Source of the DNA: an uncultured Muribaculaceae bacterium
GTDB lineage: Bacteria; Bacteroidota; Bacteroidia; Bacteroidales; Muribaculaceae
Direction of reading: 5' to 3'
DNA: 64,000 nt
Assembly (NCBI GenBank): GCA_910578075.1
Contig: CAJTPK010000017.1
Coordinates: forward strand, 9,288-73,287
The number at the start of each line of letters is the position of its first letter. The first letter of the stretch is position 1. This document shows, piece after piece, positions 53,149 through 62,047 of this stretch. Position numbers and translations under genes: made by a program. The notes beneath the pieces are model-generated. The model was not told where the DNA came from. It made no database searches and was given only the letters and a program-made list of their open reading frames with translations.

Positions 53149-55209
53149 TTATCTTATCATTATCTTCTTACCGTTGAGGATGTAGATTCCTCCGGGACGA
53201 GTTGTCGAGACCTTGCGTCCCTGCAGATCGTAGATTACATCCGGGAGCATATCGTCAACACCAATCTCATCAACAGATGTTGCAACCTCCGGCTCTTCAT
53301 CAGCAGGAGCGCCGACACTGATACCGCCTTCGGGCTTATCTTTCGAAGATATCACAAATGCATGGTTAGCAGGAATTGTCGCTGCTTCCGTAAACCAGGG
53401 TGTTCTCATAGTCTCTCCTGTTGCTGCAGATTTCTTATCTTCTCTTGTGGTGAGATCATAGACTGAATTTGTCGATAAATCTGTATCTATACCCCAAAGA
53501 TGTGTGAGTGCAGTCTCTGTGGCAGGAGTGTTGAGAAGTACGCCATATGAAACGGCATTGTCACCCGCTGCCATTGCAAGCGGCATATTGGCTGCATACT
53601 GTTCTGTCACCTCTTCATCCGACACTATGAAACCACCGGGCAGCGGAGTCTCGTTGTTGACCACCGGATCATAGTCGCCATCCTGTGGCATATAAGGAAT
53701 ACGCACTATATTATCGGCGAGTTCTGTTGTTTTTGTCTCGATAAGGACAGCGGTACGTCTCGGCACAGTTGTAAGCGCATCCGACAACACTACATATTCT
53801 ATATTGCCAAGATTATCAAGAGTTGTGTTCTGAATCTGAGCAGGCTGACTCATTGATACGAAAGAAATCTTATCGGCATTCACCGGTTCCATTGGGAAAT
53901 CAACATACATGGCAATAAGATGTCCGTTCTCCTCTCCGGGCTTGTTTTCACGATGTCCGACAGCGTCAATTGCAAAATAATTGTCAGTCTCATCAATGGG
54001 CAATACATTCCATATAGCGGCATTACCGGCTGCCAACGCCTGACTCTCACCAAGCAATCCGAAGCGGGCCTCACCATCGCTCATATCTCCGACAGTGCTG
54101 AATTCATTGACGCCATCAGAGAAACGGCCACTGGTGAGATATAGCTTCTGACCCTCCTGTATGCTGGGAATATATTTCAGGAAGCCTTGCATGATGGCAT
54201 GCCGCTGCATCTCGGCTGCGAAATCCTTGAAGTTGATTCCGAGAATCTCTGCGTTTGGTGCTTTAGCCGGATCAAGGAACCGCTCAATATACATTTTCAA
54301 CCAATTGTAAAGCACTTCATGGTCTGCGAAAATCTTCTCGTATGTGAGTGTGTAAATTCCGGTTGACTCATCCAGACAGTCATGATATTTCTTATCAATG
54401 TCATAACCCCACTGCTTCCATAATTTTGCTTCAGCAGAATCGATTGTCTCTCCAGAGCCAAGACCGTCTTTACCATTCATATACTGACGCATGCACTCAA
54501 ATCCAAGTTCAAATGACTTTTTATTCTGCTCGTTGGCAAGATAAAACTCACTGACTCCCGCGCAATCAATCCAGTTGAAGTAAAGACGATACTGATTCTC
54601 CGCAACCGGCTCAAGATATGCATGCAGATCAATATTAGCAGACACATCCTGATTGAAACGCTTCGCAAAATCACCGAGAGTCTCTCCGGTATTAAACTTA
54701 TCCTTCACATCCTGTGGCAATTTGCGTACCTCTTCATCAAGACGTTCTGCTACAATCTGGAAAAGAGCCTGCACAATCACGCGGCCCGTGGATATATAGC
54801 CAATCTCCCGAGCCTGACGTTGAATTCCATAGGCAGCGGCTTCAAAATCGTCAAGATTGATATCAGTCGCGATCTCCTGTATAGCAGCAACATAATCGGC
54901 TTTCGGAGCACCGAACAGCTCAATACCCTGGCAACTGAGATTGCCGATTTTATAACGCAACTTGCCATCATATGTATCAGGAAAAGCGCGCAAACGCATG
55001 ACCGTACCTGCTTTTGTGAAAGCATCCTGCTTCATGACATCCGGTGCGGTGGTTAACGGACCGCGCACTTCCACATAGCCAGAGCCATCTGCGGAACCAA
55101 GCGCACTCTGCACACGGAAATAGCCCTCTATCGATTCTGCATTGGCAGAAAATGATAGCCCGACGGCAACAGCTGCCGCCATAATAACTGTTTGTAATCG
55201 TTTTTTCAT
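53149..55209 (-). CDS. Large secreted protein of unknown function with sorting-like tail (686 aa)
   Basis: An exported protein with signal peptide MKKRLQTVIMAAAVAVGLSFSANA; I chose the ATG at 55209 for that reason. The mature protein opens with ESIEGYFRVQSALG, a helical middle (about 115-335) includes EIATDINLDDFEAAAYGI and DAEAKLWKQWGYDIDKKYHDCL, and from about 370 it is beta-rich (GNIEYVVLSDALTTVPRRTAVLIET). The final 35 residues, VIYDLQGRKVSTTRPGGIYILNGKKIMIR, match the tail of four other secreted proteins here. I recognise no catalytic motif. It shares the TAVL(I/L)-type beta-region and tail with its upstream neighbour, with which it may be co-transcribed. Confidence 0.75.
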   Translation of the reverse strand: MKKRLQTVIMAAAVAVGLSFSANAESIEGYFRVQSALGSADGSGYVEVRGPLTTAPDVMKQDAFTKAGTVMRLRAFPDTYDGKLRYKIGNLSCQGIELFGAPKADYVAAIQEIATDINLDDFEAAAYGIQRQAREIGYISTGRVIVQALFQIVAERLDEEVRKLPQDVKDKFNTGETLGDFAKRFNQDVSANIDLHAYLEPVAENQYRLYFNWIDCAGVSEFYLANEQNKKSFELGFECMRQYMNGKDGLGSGETIDSAEAKLWKQWGYDIDKKYHDCLDESTGIYTLTYEKIFADHEVLYNWLKMYIERFLDPAKAPNAEILGINFKDFAAEMQRHAIMQGFLKYIPSIQEGQKLYLTSGRFSDGVNEFSTVGDMSDGEARFGLLGESQALAAGNAAIWNVLPIDETDNYFAIDAVGHRENKPGEENGHLIAMYVDFPMEPVNADKISFVSMSQPAQIQNTTLDNLGNIEYVVLSDALTTVPRRTAVLIETKTTELADNIVRIPYMPQDGDYDPVVNNETPLPGGFIVSDEEVTEQYAANMPLAMAAGDNAVSYGVLLNTPATETALTHLWGIDTDLSTNSVYDLTTREDKKSAATGETMRTPWFTEAATIPANHAFVISSKDKPEGGISVGAPADEEPEVATSVDEIGVDDMLPDVIYDLQGRKVSTTRPGGIYILNGKKIMIR

Positions 55210-55287
55210 ATTAAGTTTAATTTTTAAATTATGGTACAAATAGATACAATGCAATGGCAATTATAAAATGCTCATTATTGCGAATAA

Positions 55288-57150
55288 TCAATATATTATT
55301 TTTTTACCATCCACAATATATATTTCCCCTTTTGATGGATTCTTAACAGGTTGTCCCATCAGATTATATATCACATGTTTTTTACACTTATCAACAATAT
55401 AATCAGATGATATAATATCAATACCCGAAACACCAGAATGTGTTATTATCCTTAATGAATTTACTTTTAATGGCGAAGAAAAAGCCGACAGATCAAGATA
55501 TGCCTTATTAGATGCGAGTTCAATTTCTCCCCCTTCTGCATTTTTTACAAGATTGTAGAATCCTGGTTGACCATCTTTGTCAGCACCAAACACTCGCATT
55601 ACTGCTGAATCGAATTTTTTCTTACCTGACCCATTTGCATCTGTATACAACTGAAATTCTCCTTTAAGAAGATTTCCTGAGACTGATGGAATTTGCGTAT
55701 CTGGATGCAAGGGCAACAATCGGTTTCCCTTACTTTCGAGACTTTTACATTTTAACAATACTGCGGTATTAGCAGGCACGCAATCTCCTTCAATACGAGT
55801 CACTACGGCATATGTTGCATCTTTAGCAGCCACACATTCGGCAACATAATATGCTTCTACATTATCCCGGCATTCATAAGGGAAAGCAGTATACATAGAA
55901 GTCCAATATCCGCCTTCAAAGTACATTGATTCTGATGGTTGTGCCCCAAACCAGAAATAATCCATATGATCTTCGTCAATAGGTTGAACTGCCATCGCAC
56001 AATATGGATCTTCCTCGCCAAAGGATCCAAGATAAACATCACATCCATTATTATTGAATGTCATCTTAAAACCTGCCTTAGAGACAGCACTGCTTTGGAA
56101 CCCGTAATAACCATAGAAATTATTATTCATCGGCACAAAGTCAAGTGTATTATTACTTGTTAAGGTTTTAGTATCAACCCCTTGACCTTTCATAACCACT
56201 TTTGTAAGCTCTCCGTTTTTTTCCGTTCCTGACTCAATATAGAATATTGTTGATGGAGAAGCTTCCGGACAAATGGGTCTAATGGTATCAGTTCTTGGAT
56301 ACGCAAGATTTGTCAAACTACCGTTTGTATTAAAATCTTCAGGATTAAAATCTTTTGGAAGCGCCCATCTTAGCAATGTTGGATCAACTGTTTTTCCACT
56401 GGCAAGAGGCATTGAGAACTTGTATCCACCTTCAATAGTTAGAACACGGTTACTGAATGTTCGTATCCGATAATACTTACCGACTTGTGGAACTTCCCCC
56501 AACTCCTTCAGCACAGCCATATATTGACATTCTTTCTCAACAATAGTCTTGAATGTTTGATCATATGACAAAATATTACCTTCCCCATCTTCCCAATGAC
56601 TAAATTCCAGCATTACATTTTTAACATTTGCATATTTGGGCAAGTTGGGTAACTTATACATTAATGTAACTTCATCTCCAACACGATTCTCTTCTGGAGA
56701 AATTGTTGGAGCTCCATATGGCAAAGACACAGAAACTGATGCCGCAGGTTTATTTATAAAATGCGCTGTATAAACAGAGCCCGTTCCAGGAGATGTTGTG
56801 GTGTATGTAGTGACTCCTACAACAAAATCTCGTTCCATGCTAACAATCTTATTATTTAAGACCCATCCAGCAAATAAATAACCCTCTTTCTCTTGAATTT
56901 GCAACTTGTAATTGTGTGTTGCAGAGCTGGGTCTACTAAAAATTTGACTGCTTGATTGGATTTTCTCCATTTCCTCAGCAAAATTACCTGTCTTATCGCC
57001 ATCTTTCACAACACTAACGAGTCCACCATTCGGATTATCCGTCTTAACCCTAACGTATGAATATAGCGTTGCCATAGAATCAAATCCCATCCACAGCATT
57101 ACTACAATAAATAGGAAACGAAGATAGTTCCCGTTTAAAAGTTTAATCAT
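55288..57150 (-). CDS. Large secreted protein of unknown function with sorting-like tail (620 aa)
   Basis: Exported (hydrophobic start FLFIVVMLWMGFDSMA). Residues 30-215 contain two beta-grasp-like repeats of the kind seen in InlB-B-like modules (YKLQIQEKEGYLFAGWVLNNKIV; LEFSHWEDGEGNILSYDQTFKTIVEKECQYMAVLKE). Residues 225-560 are a long beta-rich region with CVPANTAVLLKCKSLESKGNRLL and MRVFGADKDGQPGFYNLVKNAEGGEI. It ends in HVIYNLMGQPVKNPSKGEIYIVDGKKIIY. A strong consensus promoter lies upstream. The function is unknown; surface display or glycan/protein binding is plausible from the domain types. Its DNA looks more AT-rich than its neighbours. Confidence 0.75.
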   Translation of the reverse strand: MIKLLNGNYLRFLFIVVMLWMGFDSMATLYSYVRVKTDNPNGGLVSVVKDGDKTGNFAEEMEKIQSSSQIFSRPSSATHNYKLQIQEKEGYLFAGWVLNNKIVSMERDFVVGVTTYTTTSPGTGSVYTAHFINKPAASVSVSLPYGAPTISPEENRVGDEVTLMYKLPNLPKYANVKNVMLEFSHWEDGEGNILSYDQTFKTIVEKECQYMAVLKELGEVPQVGKYYRIRTFSNRVLTIEGGYKFSMPLASGKTVDPTLLRWALPKDFNPEDFNTNGSLTNLAYPRTDTIRPICPEASPSTIFYIESGTEKNGELTKVVMKGQGVDTKTLTSNNTLDFVPMNNNFYGYYGFQSSAVSKAGFKMTFNNNGCDVYLGSFGEEDPYCAMAVQPIDEDHMDYFWFGAQPSESMYFEGGYWTSMYTAFPYECRDNVEAYYVAECVAAKDATYAVVTRIEGDCVPANTAVLLKCKSLESKGNRLLPLHPDTQIPSVSGNLLKGEFQLYTDANGSGKKKFDSAVMRVFGADKDGQPGFYNLVKNAEGGEIELASNKAYLDLSAFSSPLKVNSLRIITHSGVSGIDIISSDYIVDKCKKHVIYNLMGQPVKNPSKGEIYIVDGKKIIY

Positions 57151-57185
57151 AAGCGTTTATATCTAAATGTTAAATATTTATGGTA

Positions 57186-57216
57186 CAAATCTATGCTAAT
57201 GCAAGTCGAGCACAAA
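57186..57216 (-). promoter_or_regulatory. Consensus promoter for the 620-residue secreted protein
   Basis: On the minus strand: TTTG (57213-57216), a 19-base spacer and TAGATTTG (57186-57193), a full match to the Bacteroidota consensus. The ATG at 57150 is 35 bases downstream. Confidence 0.7.
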
Positions 57217-57382
57217 TGTAAACAAAAATTAACGAATTACCCCCCCGAAATGTTAATTTGTGTTAATAAATCAAATATTGCCTATTTTTAACATCTCCTC
57301 ATTCCTTTGCACATAGAAAACATATGGCGCTATCAGGCGTTATTATATAAATAGAATTAAATATAGTATTAAATAAGGAGTT

Positions 57383-57823
57383 ATGAAAAAGTTATTATTG
57401 GTGTTGACGATGCTGACATGTATCATCGGCTATACATCTGCCAAGGACACTTACGCACATGACGCTTCCGCTCTTCCCAAAGCGGCACAGACTGCAATCG
57501 CAAACAATTTCAAGGCTAAAGTGAGTCTCGTGAAGATTGAGAAGGATTTCGGTCGCGTAAGTGAATATGAGGTGATTCTCAATGACGGCACAGAAATCAG
57601 TTTCGACCGCGATGGAAACTGGGAGAACGTGGAAGTGAACAACACTAAATCCGTGCCATCCACGATTGTGCCCAAGACAATCCGTGCTTATGTTGCAAAA
57701 ACTCATCCAGGCCAGCGCATAGTAGGCATAGATAAGGAACGCAAAGGATATGAGATAGAGCTCTCCAACGGTATCGACATGAAATTTGACAAAGCCGGTC
57801 AGTTCCTACGCTATGATGATTGA
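57383..57823 (+). CDS. PepSY-like periplasmic protein
   Basis: A 146-residue exported protein (signal to GYTSAK). Two PepSY-like repeats are visible: ALPKAAQTAIANNFKAKVSLVKIEKDFGRVSEYEVILNDGTEISFDRDGNW and VPKTIRAYVAKTHPGQRIVGIDKERKGYEIELSNGIDMKFDKAGQFL. This is the DUF2874/PepSY-like family, common in gut Bacteroidales, often multi-copy, with a suspected inhibitory or binding role. The start ATG has AAGGAG eight bases upstream. It is monocistronic and ends at a perfect hairpin. Confidence 0.85.
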   Translation: MKKLLLVLTMLTCIIGYTSAKDTYAHDASALPKAAQTAIANNFKAKVSLVKIEKDFGRVSEYEVILNDGTEISFDRDGNWENVEVNNTKSVPSTIVPKTIRAYVAKTHPGQRIVGIDKERKGYEIELSNGIDMKFDKAGQFLRYDD

Positions 57824-57878
57824 CCCGCAGATTAATAGTCAAAAACATATTGATTGATAAGTTTTAAATGAATAAGAT

Positions 57879-57910
57879 ATCCCCTGAAAGTTTCCCAACT
57901 TTCAGGGGAT
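57879..57910 (+). terminator. Terminator after the PepSY-like gene
   Basis: ATCCCCTGAAAGTT (57879-57892) and AACTTTCAGGGGAT (57897-57910) form a perfect 14-bp stem with a TCCC loop, followed by TTGATATGTT. Confidence 0.75.
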
Positions 57911-58023
57911 TTGATATGTTACTCAACACATAAGACATAAACCTTTCAAACAACACTGTTGTTGATAAATCACAAACCAAATCTAAATTTAATATTATTC
58001 ACCTTTAGCCCCATTATGATTGT

Positions 58024-59523
58024 ATGGATAAGAAAAGACTCACCGCTGAAAACGGGCGCCATATCGCCGACAACCAGAATGTTCAGACTGCAGGTCTCCG
58101 CGGACCGATGACAATCCAGGATCCGTGGTATATCGAAAAAATCGCACATTTTGACAGGGAAGTAATCCCTGAAAGACGAATGCATGCCAAAGGCTCGGGA
58201 GCATTCGGTAAATTCACAGTAACCAAAGATTTATCTGACGTAACACGCGCCTCTATTTTCTCCGAGGTCGGTAAGGAGACTCCGTGCCTTGTAAGATTCT
58301 CTACTGTGGCAGGAGAAAGAGGTGCGGCGGATGCAGAGAGAGACATCCGTGGATTCGCCATGAAATTCTATACAGATGAAGGTAACTGGGATCTTGTCGG
58401 AAACAACACACCGGTTTTCTTCCTTCGCGACCCATTGAAATTTCCGGATCTTAACCACGCCATCAAGCGCGATCCCCGCACCGGTATGAGAAACCCTACA
58501 GCCAACTGGGATTTCTGGACATTGCTTCCGGAGGCTCTTCATCAAGTGACTATCACAATGTCTCCGAGAGGGATACCGGCATCATTCCGCAATATGCATG
58601 GTTTCGGAAGCCATACATACAGCTTCATAAATAAGGATAACAAGAGGACATGGGTCAAATTCCATTTCATCACCCAACAGGGAATCAAGAACCTAACAGA
58701 TGCCGAAGCGGAAGCCATAATAGCAAAGGACCGTGAATCTCACCAACGCGATCTTTTTGAGGCTATAGAAAGGGGTGATTTCCCAAAATGGAAGTTATGC
58801 GTGCAGCTCATGACTGAAGAAGAGGCGCGTCAATATAACATCAATCCTTTTGATCTGACAAAGGTGTGGTATCACAAGGACTTTCCTCTACGGGAGGTCG
58901 GCATAATGGAGCTTAACAGGAATCCTGACAATTTTTTTGCTCAAATAGAACAAGCCGCGTTCAATCCTACCAATGTGGTAGATGGGATAGGATTTTCACC
59001 TGATAAAATGCTTCAAGGCCGTCTGTTCTCATATGGCGATGCCCAAAGATACCGTCTCGGAGTGAATCATCATCTGATTCCTGTGAATATGCCTAAATGC
59101 CCGTACCATTCCTATCACCGTGACGGACAGATGCGCACTGACGACAATTATGGCGACACTGTGGCGTACGAGCCGAACAGCTTCGGGGAATGGAAAGATT
59201 CTCCCGACAGGAAAGAACCTCCGATGGAGCTACATGGAGATATGTTCAATTATGACGAGCGTGAATATGACGAGGATTATTACACGCAGCCCGGAAAATT
59301 ATGGCGTCTTCTGAGTATGGAGGATAAACAGGCCACATGCGATAATACTGCCGCCCAGATGAAGGGAATACCCCTCTTTATCAAGCAACGTCATGTCAGG
59401 GCTTGCAATAATGCTGATCCGGAATATGGATCCATGCTGGCCAAAGCTCTCGGAATCAACTTGGAGGAGGCTCTTGTAGCGGAAGATCCTGCTCACCCGA
59501 AATGGGATAAACGAAATCTTTGA
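58024..59523 (+). CDS. katA: Monofunctional haem catalase
   Basis: Breaks down hydrogen peroxide in the cytoplasm. The 499-residue small-subunit catalase has the distal H54 in RRMHAKGSGAFG, the distal Asn in VGNNTPVFFLRDP (126-127) and the proximal haem ligand Y337 in RLFSYGDAQRYRLG. The N-terminal LTAENGRHIADNQN is typical of clade 3. The TAAATTTA sequence in the leader resembles a -7 element with one mismatch. With ahpCF about 42 kb away, it gives the organism two peroxide-removal routes, and in Bacteroides both are usually OxyR-controlled. Confidence 0.97.
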   Translation: MDKKRLTAENGRHIADNQNVQTAGLRGPMTIQDPWYIEKIAHFDREVIPERRMHAKGSGAFGKFTVTKDLSDVTRASIFSEVGKETPCLVRFSTVAGERGAADAERDIRGFAMKFYTDEGNWDLVGNNTPVFFLRDPLKFPDLNHAIKRDPRTGMRNPTANWDFWTLLPEALHQVTITMSPRGIPASFRNMHGFGSHTYSFINKDNKRTWVKFHFITQQGIKNLTDAEAEAIIAKDRESHQRDLFEAIERGDFPKWKLCVQLMTEEEARQYNINPFDLTKVWYHKDFPLREVGIMELNRNPDNFFAQIEQAAFNPTNVVDGIGFSPDKMLQGRLFSYGDAQRYRLGVNHHLIPVNMPKCPYHSYHRDGQMRTDDNYGDTVAYEPNSFGEWKDSPDRKEPPMELHGDMFNYDEREYDEDYYTQPGKLWRLLSMEDKQATCDNTAAQMKGIPLFIKQRHVRACNNADPEYGSMLAKALGINLEEALVAEDPAHPKWDKRNL

Positions 59524-59538
59524 CAAGACTTTACATTG

Positions 59539-59568
59539 TCCGCGATTGCATCCGAATGCAGTCGCGGA
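59539..59568 (+). terminator. Terminator after katA
   Basis: TCCGCGATTGCAT (59539-59551) pairs with ATGCAGTCGCGGA (59556-59568) except for one wobble pair; the loop is CCGA. AATTGTATATTTT follows. Confidence 0.75.
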
Positions 59569-59654
59569 TAATTGTATATTTTGAATTCAGACTTTTTATT
59601 TGTAAATTAGCAGCAGCTGTTTAATTTGATCTGATACTTAAGAAAAAGATTTTC

Positions 59655-60176
59655 ATGGAACAGAAAAGCCACACGGTCGTGAGATACACAACACTTGATG
59701 ACCTTGACAAGGTCTTGTCGATCTATGACTATGCCCGGCACCGGATGAAGGAGTCTGGCAATCCGAATCAATGGATAGATGGTTATCCATCCAAGGAGAT
59801 TGTTACCGAAGATATCAACAGACGAAGCAGTCTTGTTATTGAAATTAATGGAGAGATAGCCGGGGTATTCACATTTTTCATCGGTGAGGATCCGACTTAT
59901 AATAAAATCTACGGGGAGTGGCTTAACAACAAACCTTACGGAACGATCCACCGCATAGCCTCAGCACCGGAAGCCAAGGGAGTGGCAGACATTTGTCTCG
60001 ATTATTGCACTGCCTCTGGATATGAGATCAGAATAGACACTCATGAAGATAATGCTCCTATGCTCGGATGGATACGCAGCCGCGGATTCCAATACTGCGG
60101 CATCATCCACTGCGCCAACGGCACTCCCAGACTCGCCTTCCAGCTACAAAACAATAACATACATCCGAAGCTATAG
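59655..60176 (+). CDS. GNAT-family N-acetyltransferase
   Basis: A 173-residue cytosolic acetyl-CoA-dependent transferase. The N-terminal VVRYTTLDDLDKVLSIYDYARHRMKESGNPNQW fits the family's alpha-helix 1/2 region. IHRIASAPEAKGVADICLDYC replaces the usual acetyl-CoA loop (QxxGxG/A), and EIRIDTHEDNAPMLGWIRSRGFQYCGI is the canonical final strand-helix motif. The substrate cannot be predicted. It has a separate leader of about 130 bases after the katA terminator and precedes a second GNAT gene by 71 bases. Confidence 0.88.
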   Translation: MEQKSHTVVRYTTLDDLDKVLSIYDYARHRMKESGNPNQWIDGYPSKEIVTEDINRRSSLVIEINGEIAGVFTFFIGEDPTYNKIYGEWLNNKPYGTIHRIASAPEAKGVADICLDYCTASGYEIRIDTHEDNAPMLGWIRSRGFQYCGIIHCANGTPRLAFQLQNNNIHPKL

Positions 60177-60247
60177 AGATTGTTACCCATTCGCGTAATA
60201 TCTGTCAGTATCTACCTTTATCCCGTCAGATTCAACAATAATACGAA

Positions 60248-60796
60248 ATGATCAAGCCAATCATTACATACGCACAGACCTACCGACTGCTTCTTCGCTC
60301 TTGGAGGCCGGAAGATTTACCCCTATTTGCTGCAATGAATAAGGATAAGAGGGTGATGAAATATTTTCCTGCACCTCTGACTGATCACGAAACAGAGATG
60401 TTCTTCCAACGGATTCAAGATGAGTTTGAGAATAATAGTTGGGGATTATATGCCGTAGAATTGAAGGAATCAGGCACATTTATTGGTTATGTGGGACTTC
60501 ATGAAATTGGGTTTGAAGCAGACTTTACTCCAGGCATAGAGATCGGTTGGCGATTGGCGGCCGATTATCACAACCGGGGATATGCAACGGAAGCAGCCCA
60601 AAAGGTTATCCAACTCGCCAAATCGTATGGTATTAAAAGATTGTTTTCCTTCACCGCCAAGATAAACAAGCCATCGGAACGGGTGATGCAGAAAATCAGG
60701 ATGGAAAAGACAGGCGAATTTGATCATCCGAAACTTAATACAGATTCGCCATTGTGCCGCCACGTCTTATACAGCATCAACCTTCAGGACGCATGA
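60248..60796 (+). CDS. RimJ/RimL-type GNAT acetyltransferase
   Basis: A 182-residue cytosolic protein. TYRLLLRSWRPEDLPLFAAMNKDKRVMKYFP is the opening of the RimJ/RimL (acetyltransferase 3) group. The acetyl-CoA-binding loop appears as NRGYATEAAQKVIQLAKSY, and NKPSERVMQKIRMEKTGEF is the terminal motif. It probably acetylates a protein N-terminus or small amine; the target is unknown. It may be co-transcribed with the preceding GNAT gene. Confidence 0.88.
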   Translation: MIKPIITYAQTYRLLLRSWRPEDLPLFAAMNKDKRVMKYFPAPLTDHETEMFFQRIQDEFENNSWGLYAVELKESGTFIGYVGLHEIGFEADFTPGIEIGWRLAADYHNRGYATEAAQKVIQLAKSYGIKRLFSFTAKINKPSERVMQKIRMEKTGEFDHPKLNTDSPLCRHVLYSINLQDA

Positions 60797-60856
60797 TTAA
60801 GGAAGTGAAAAAAGCGATTGTGACAGGATATCCGTGAGCTAAGGTAACTTAGTGCA

Positions 60857-61112
60857 TTAGAAGTAGGTCTTGACTGCGAAAAGGAATTGTTCTATAAAGA
60901 TACGCTTGAACGCTGCTATGTTGTTCTGTTCATAGAACATCAACATTGCCTTTTTATAGTCAACAGAATCAACCGTTCGAAAAGAGATAGGACAATATCC
61001 ATTGGCAATAAGTATGCCATTGCTCACTATTCTTGCAGTACGTTTGTTGCCATCAGTAAAGGAACATTTGACAAATTCAGAAATATGCCGTAACTTTATG
61101 AATAATTGCAGC
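60857..61112 (-). pseudogene. C-terminal remnant of a Fic-family protein
   Basis: Translating the minus strand from 61112 down to the TAA at 60857-60859 gives about 84 residues containing FTDGNKRTARIVSNGILIAN followed by a helical end, clearly the C-terminal part of a Fic AMP-transferase domain. The reading frame is closed by a stop at 61113-61115 and has no N-terminal 200 or more residues. The position of the catalytic histidine of HPFxDGNxR is cysteine (CSFTDGNKR). Both points indicate a decayed gene. It fills the 317-base gap between the GNAT and metallophosphoesterase genes; the rest of the gap holds nothing I recognise. Confidence 0.7.
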
Positions 61113-61113
61113 T

Positions 61114-61881
61114 ATGAAAATTCAATATTGCTCTGACCTGCATCTGGAGTTTCATGAGAATCTCCGGATGATGAATGCGAAAGAACCGGCGATTGAGGTT
61201 GCCGGAGACATTCTCGTGATTGCCGGGGATGTGGGCTATCTTGTGGATAAGAACGTGGAACACCTGCGCTTGTGGAAATGGATGTCAGAACACTATCGTC
61301 AGGTGCTGATGGTAGCCGGCAACCATGAGTTTTACAATAATGGAGATATTGCTGCTATGGGTGAAAGTTGGCAGAAGATGTTTCTCCCGAATGTCGGCTA
61401 CTACCACAACAAAGTCGTGCGAATTGATGACACCGACTTTATCCTCTCAACTCTCTGGTCAAGAATCTCGCCCATTGATGAAATGGTAGTTCAGTTCGGA
61501 ATGAACGATTACCGCCAGATTCTATACAACCGCCAAAGACTCACAGCCAAAGACATAACAGATGAGTTTGAAAAGAACTTCGCTTTCATACAGAAATCTG
61601 TTAAAACGAGCGATGCTGAAAAAATTGTAGTAGTGACACATCACCTCCCTACATTCGCAGCCATTGACAAGCGGTATTCCGGCGACCCGCTGAATGTGGC
61701 CTTTGCCACAGAACTTGGCAACTACATCGCCGACAGCAGAATCAACGCATGGATCTACGGCCACGCCCATCATCAAACCGACCTTATGATTGGCAACACC
61801 CACCTCGTCAGCAACCCTCTCGGCTACGTCTTCACCGGTGAACACACCACCTTCAACGACTCCGCCGCCATCGAAATCTGA
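61114..61881 (+). CDS. Calcineurin-like metallophosphoesterase
   Basis: A 255-residue cytosolic phosphoesterase with a two-metal centre. The motifs are in order: SDLHLEFH (D8, H10), GDVGY, GNHEFYNN, VVTHHLPT and GHAHHQTD. The substrate is unknown; this family includes nucleases and nucleotide phosphatases. The start ATG overlaps the remains of the Fic gene on the other strand. It ends at a T-tailed terminator. Confidence 0.92.
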   Translation: MKIQYCSDLHLEFHENLRMMNAKEPAIEVAGDILVIAGDVGYLVDKNVEHLRLWKWMSEHYRQVLMVAGNHEFYNNGDIAAMGESWQKMFLPNVGYYHNKVVRIDDTDFILSTLWSRISPIDEMVVQFGMNDYRQILYNRQRLTAKDITDEFEKNFAFIQKSVKTSDAEKIVVVTHHLPTFAAIDKRYSGDPLNVAFATELGNYIADSRINAWIYGHAHHQTDLMIGNTHLVSNPLGYVFTGEHTTFNDSAAIEI

Positions 61882-61937
61882 TAGGCTCCGCTGCGTGTTA
61901 CTTCACCGACAACGTTATTACAGATGTCCCCAATTTG

Positions 61938-61962
61938 AACTACCGTGAATTTCTCGGTAGTT
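61938..61962 (+). terminator. Intrinsic terminator after the metallophosphoesterase gene
   Basis: AACTACCG (61938-61945) pairs with CGGTAGTT (61955-61962) across a 9-base loop, followed directly by TTTT, the most classical rho-independent terminator in this window. Confidence 0.75.
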
Positions 61963-62047
61963 TTTTCATTTTGGAAATAGCCACTTAGTCCTAATGACAC
62001 TAAATTAGGAAAGAGGACTTGCATTGCTTTTAGAATGATTCAATTCC

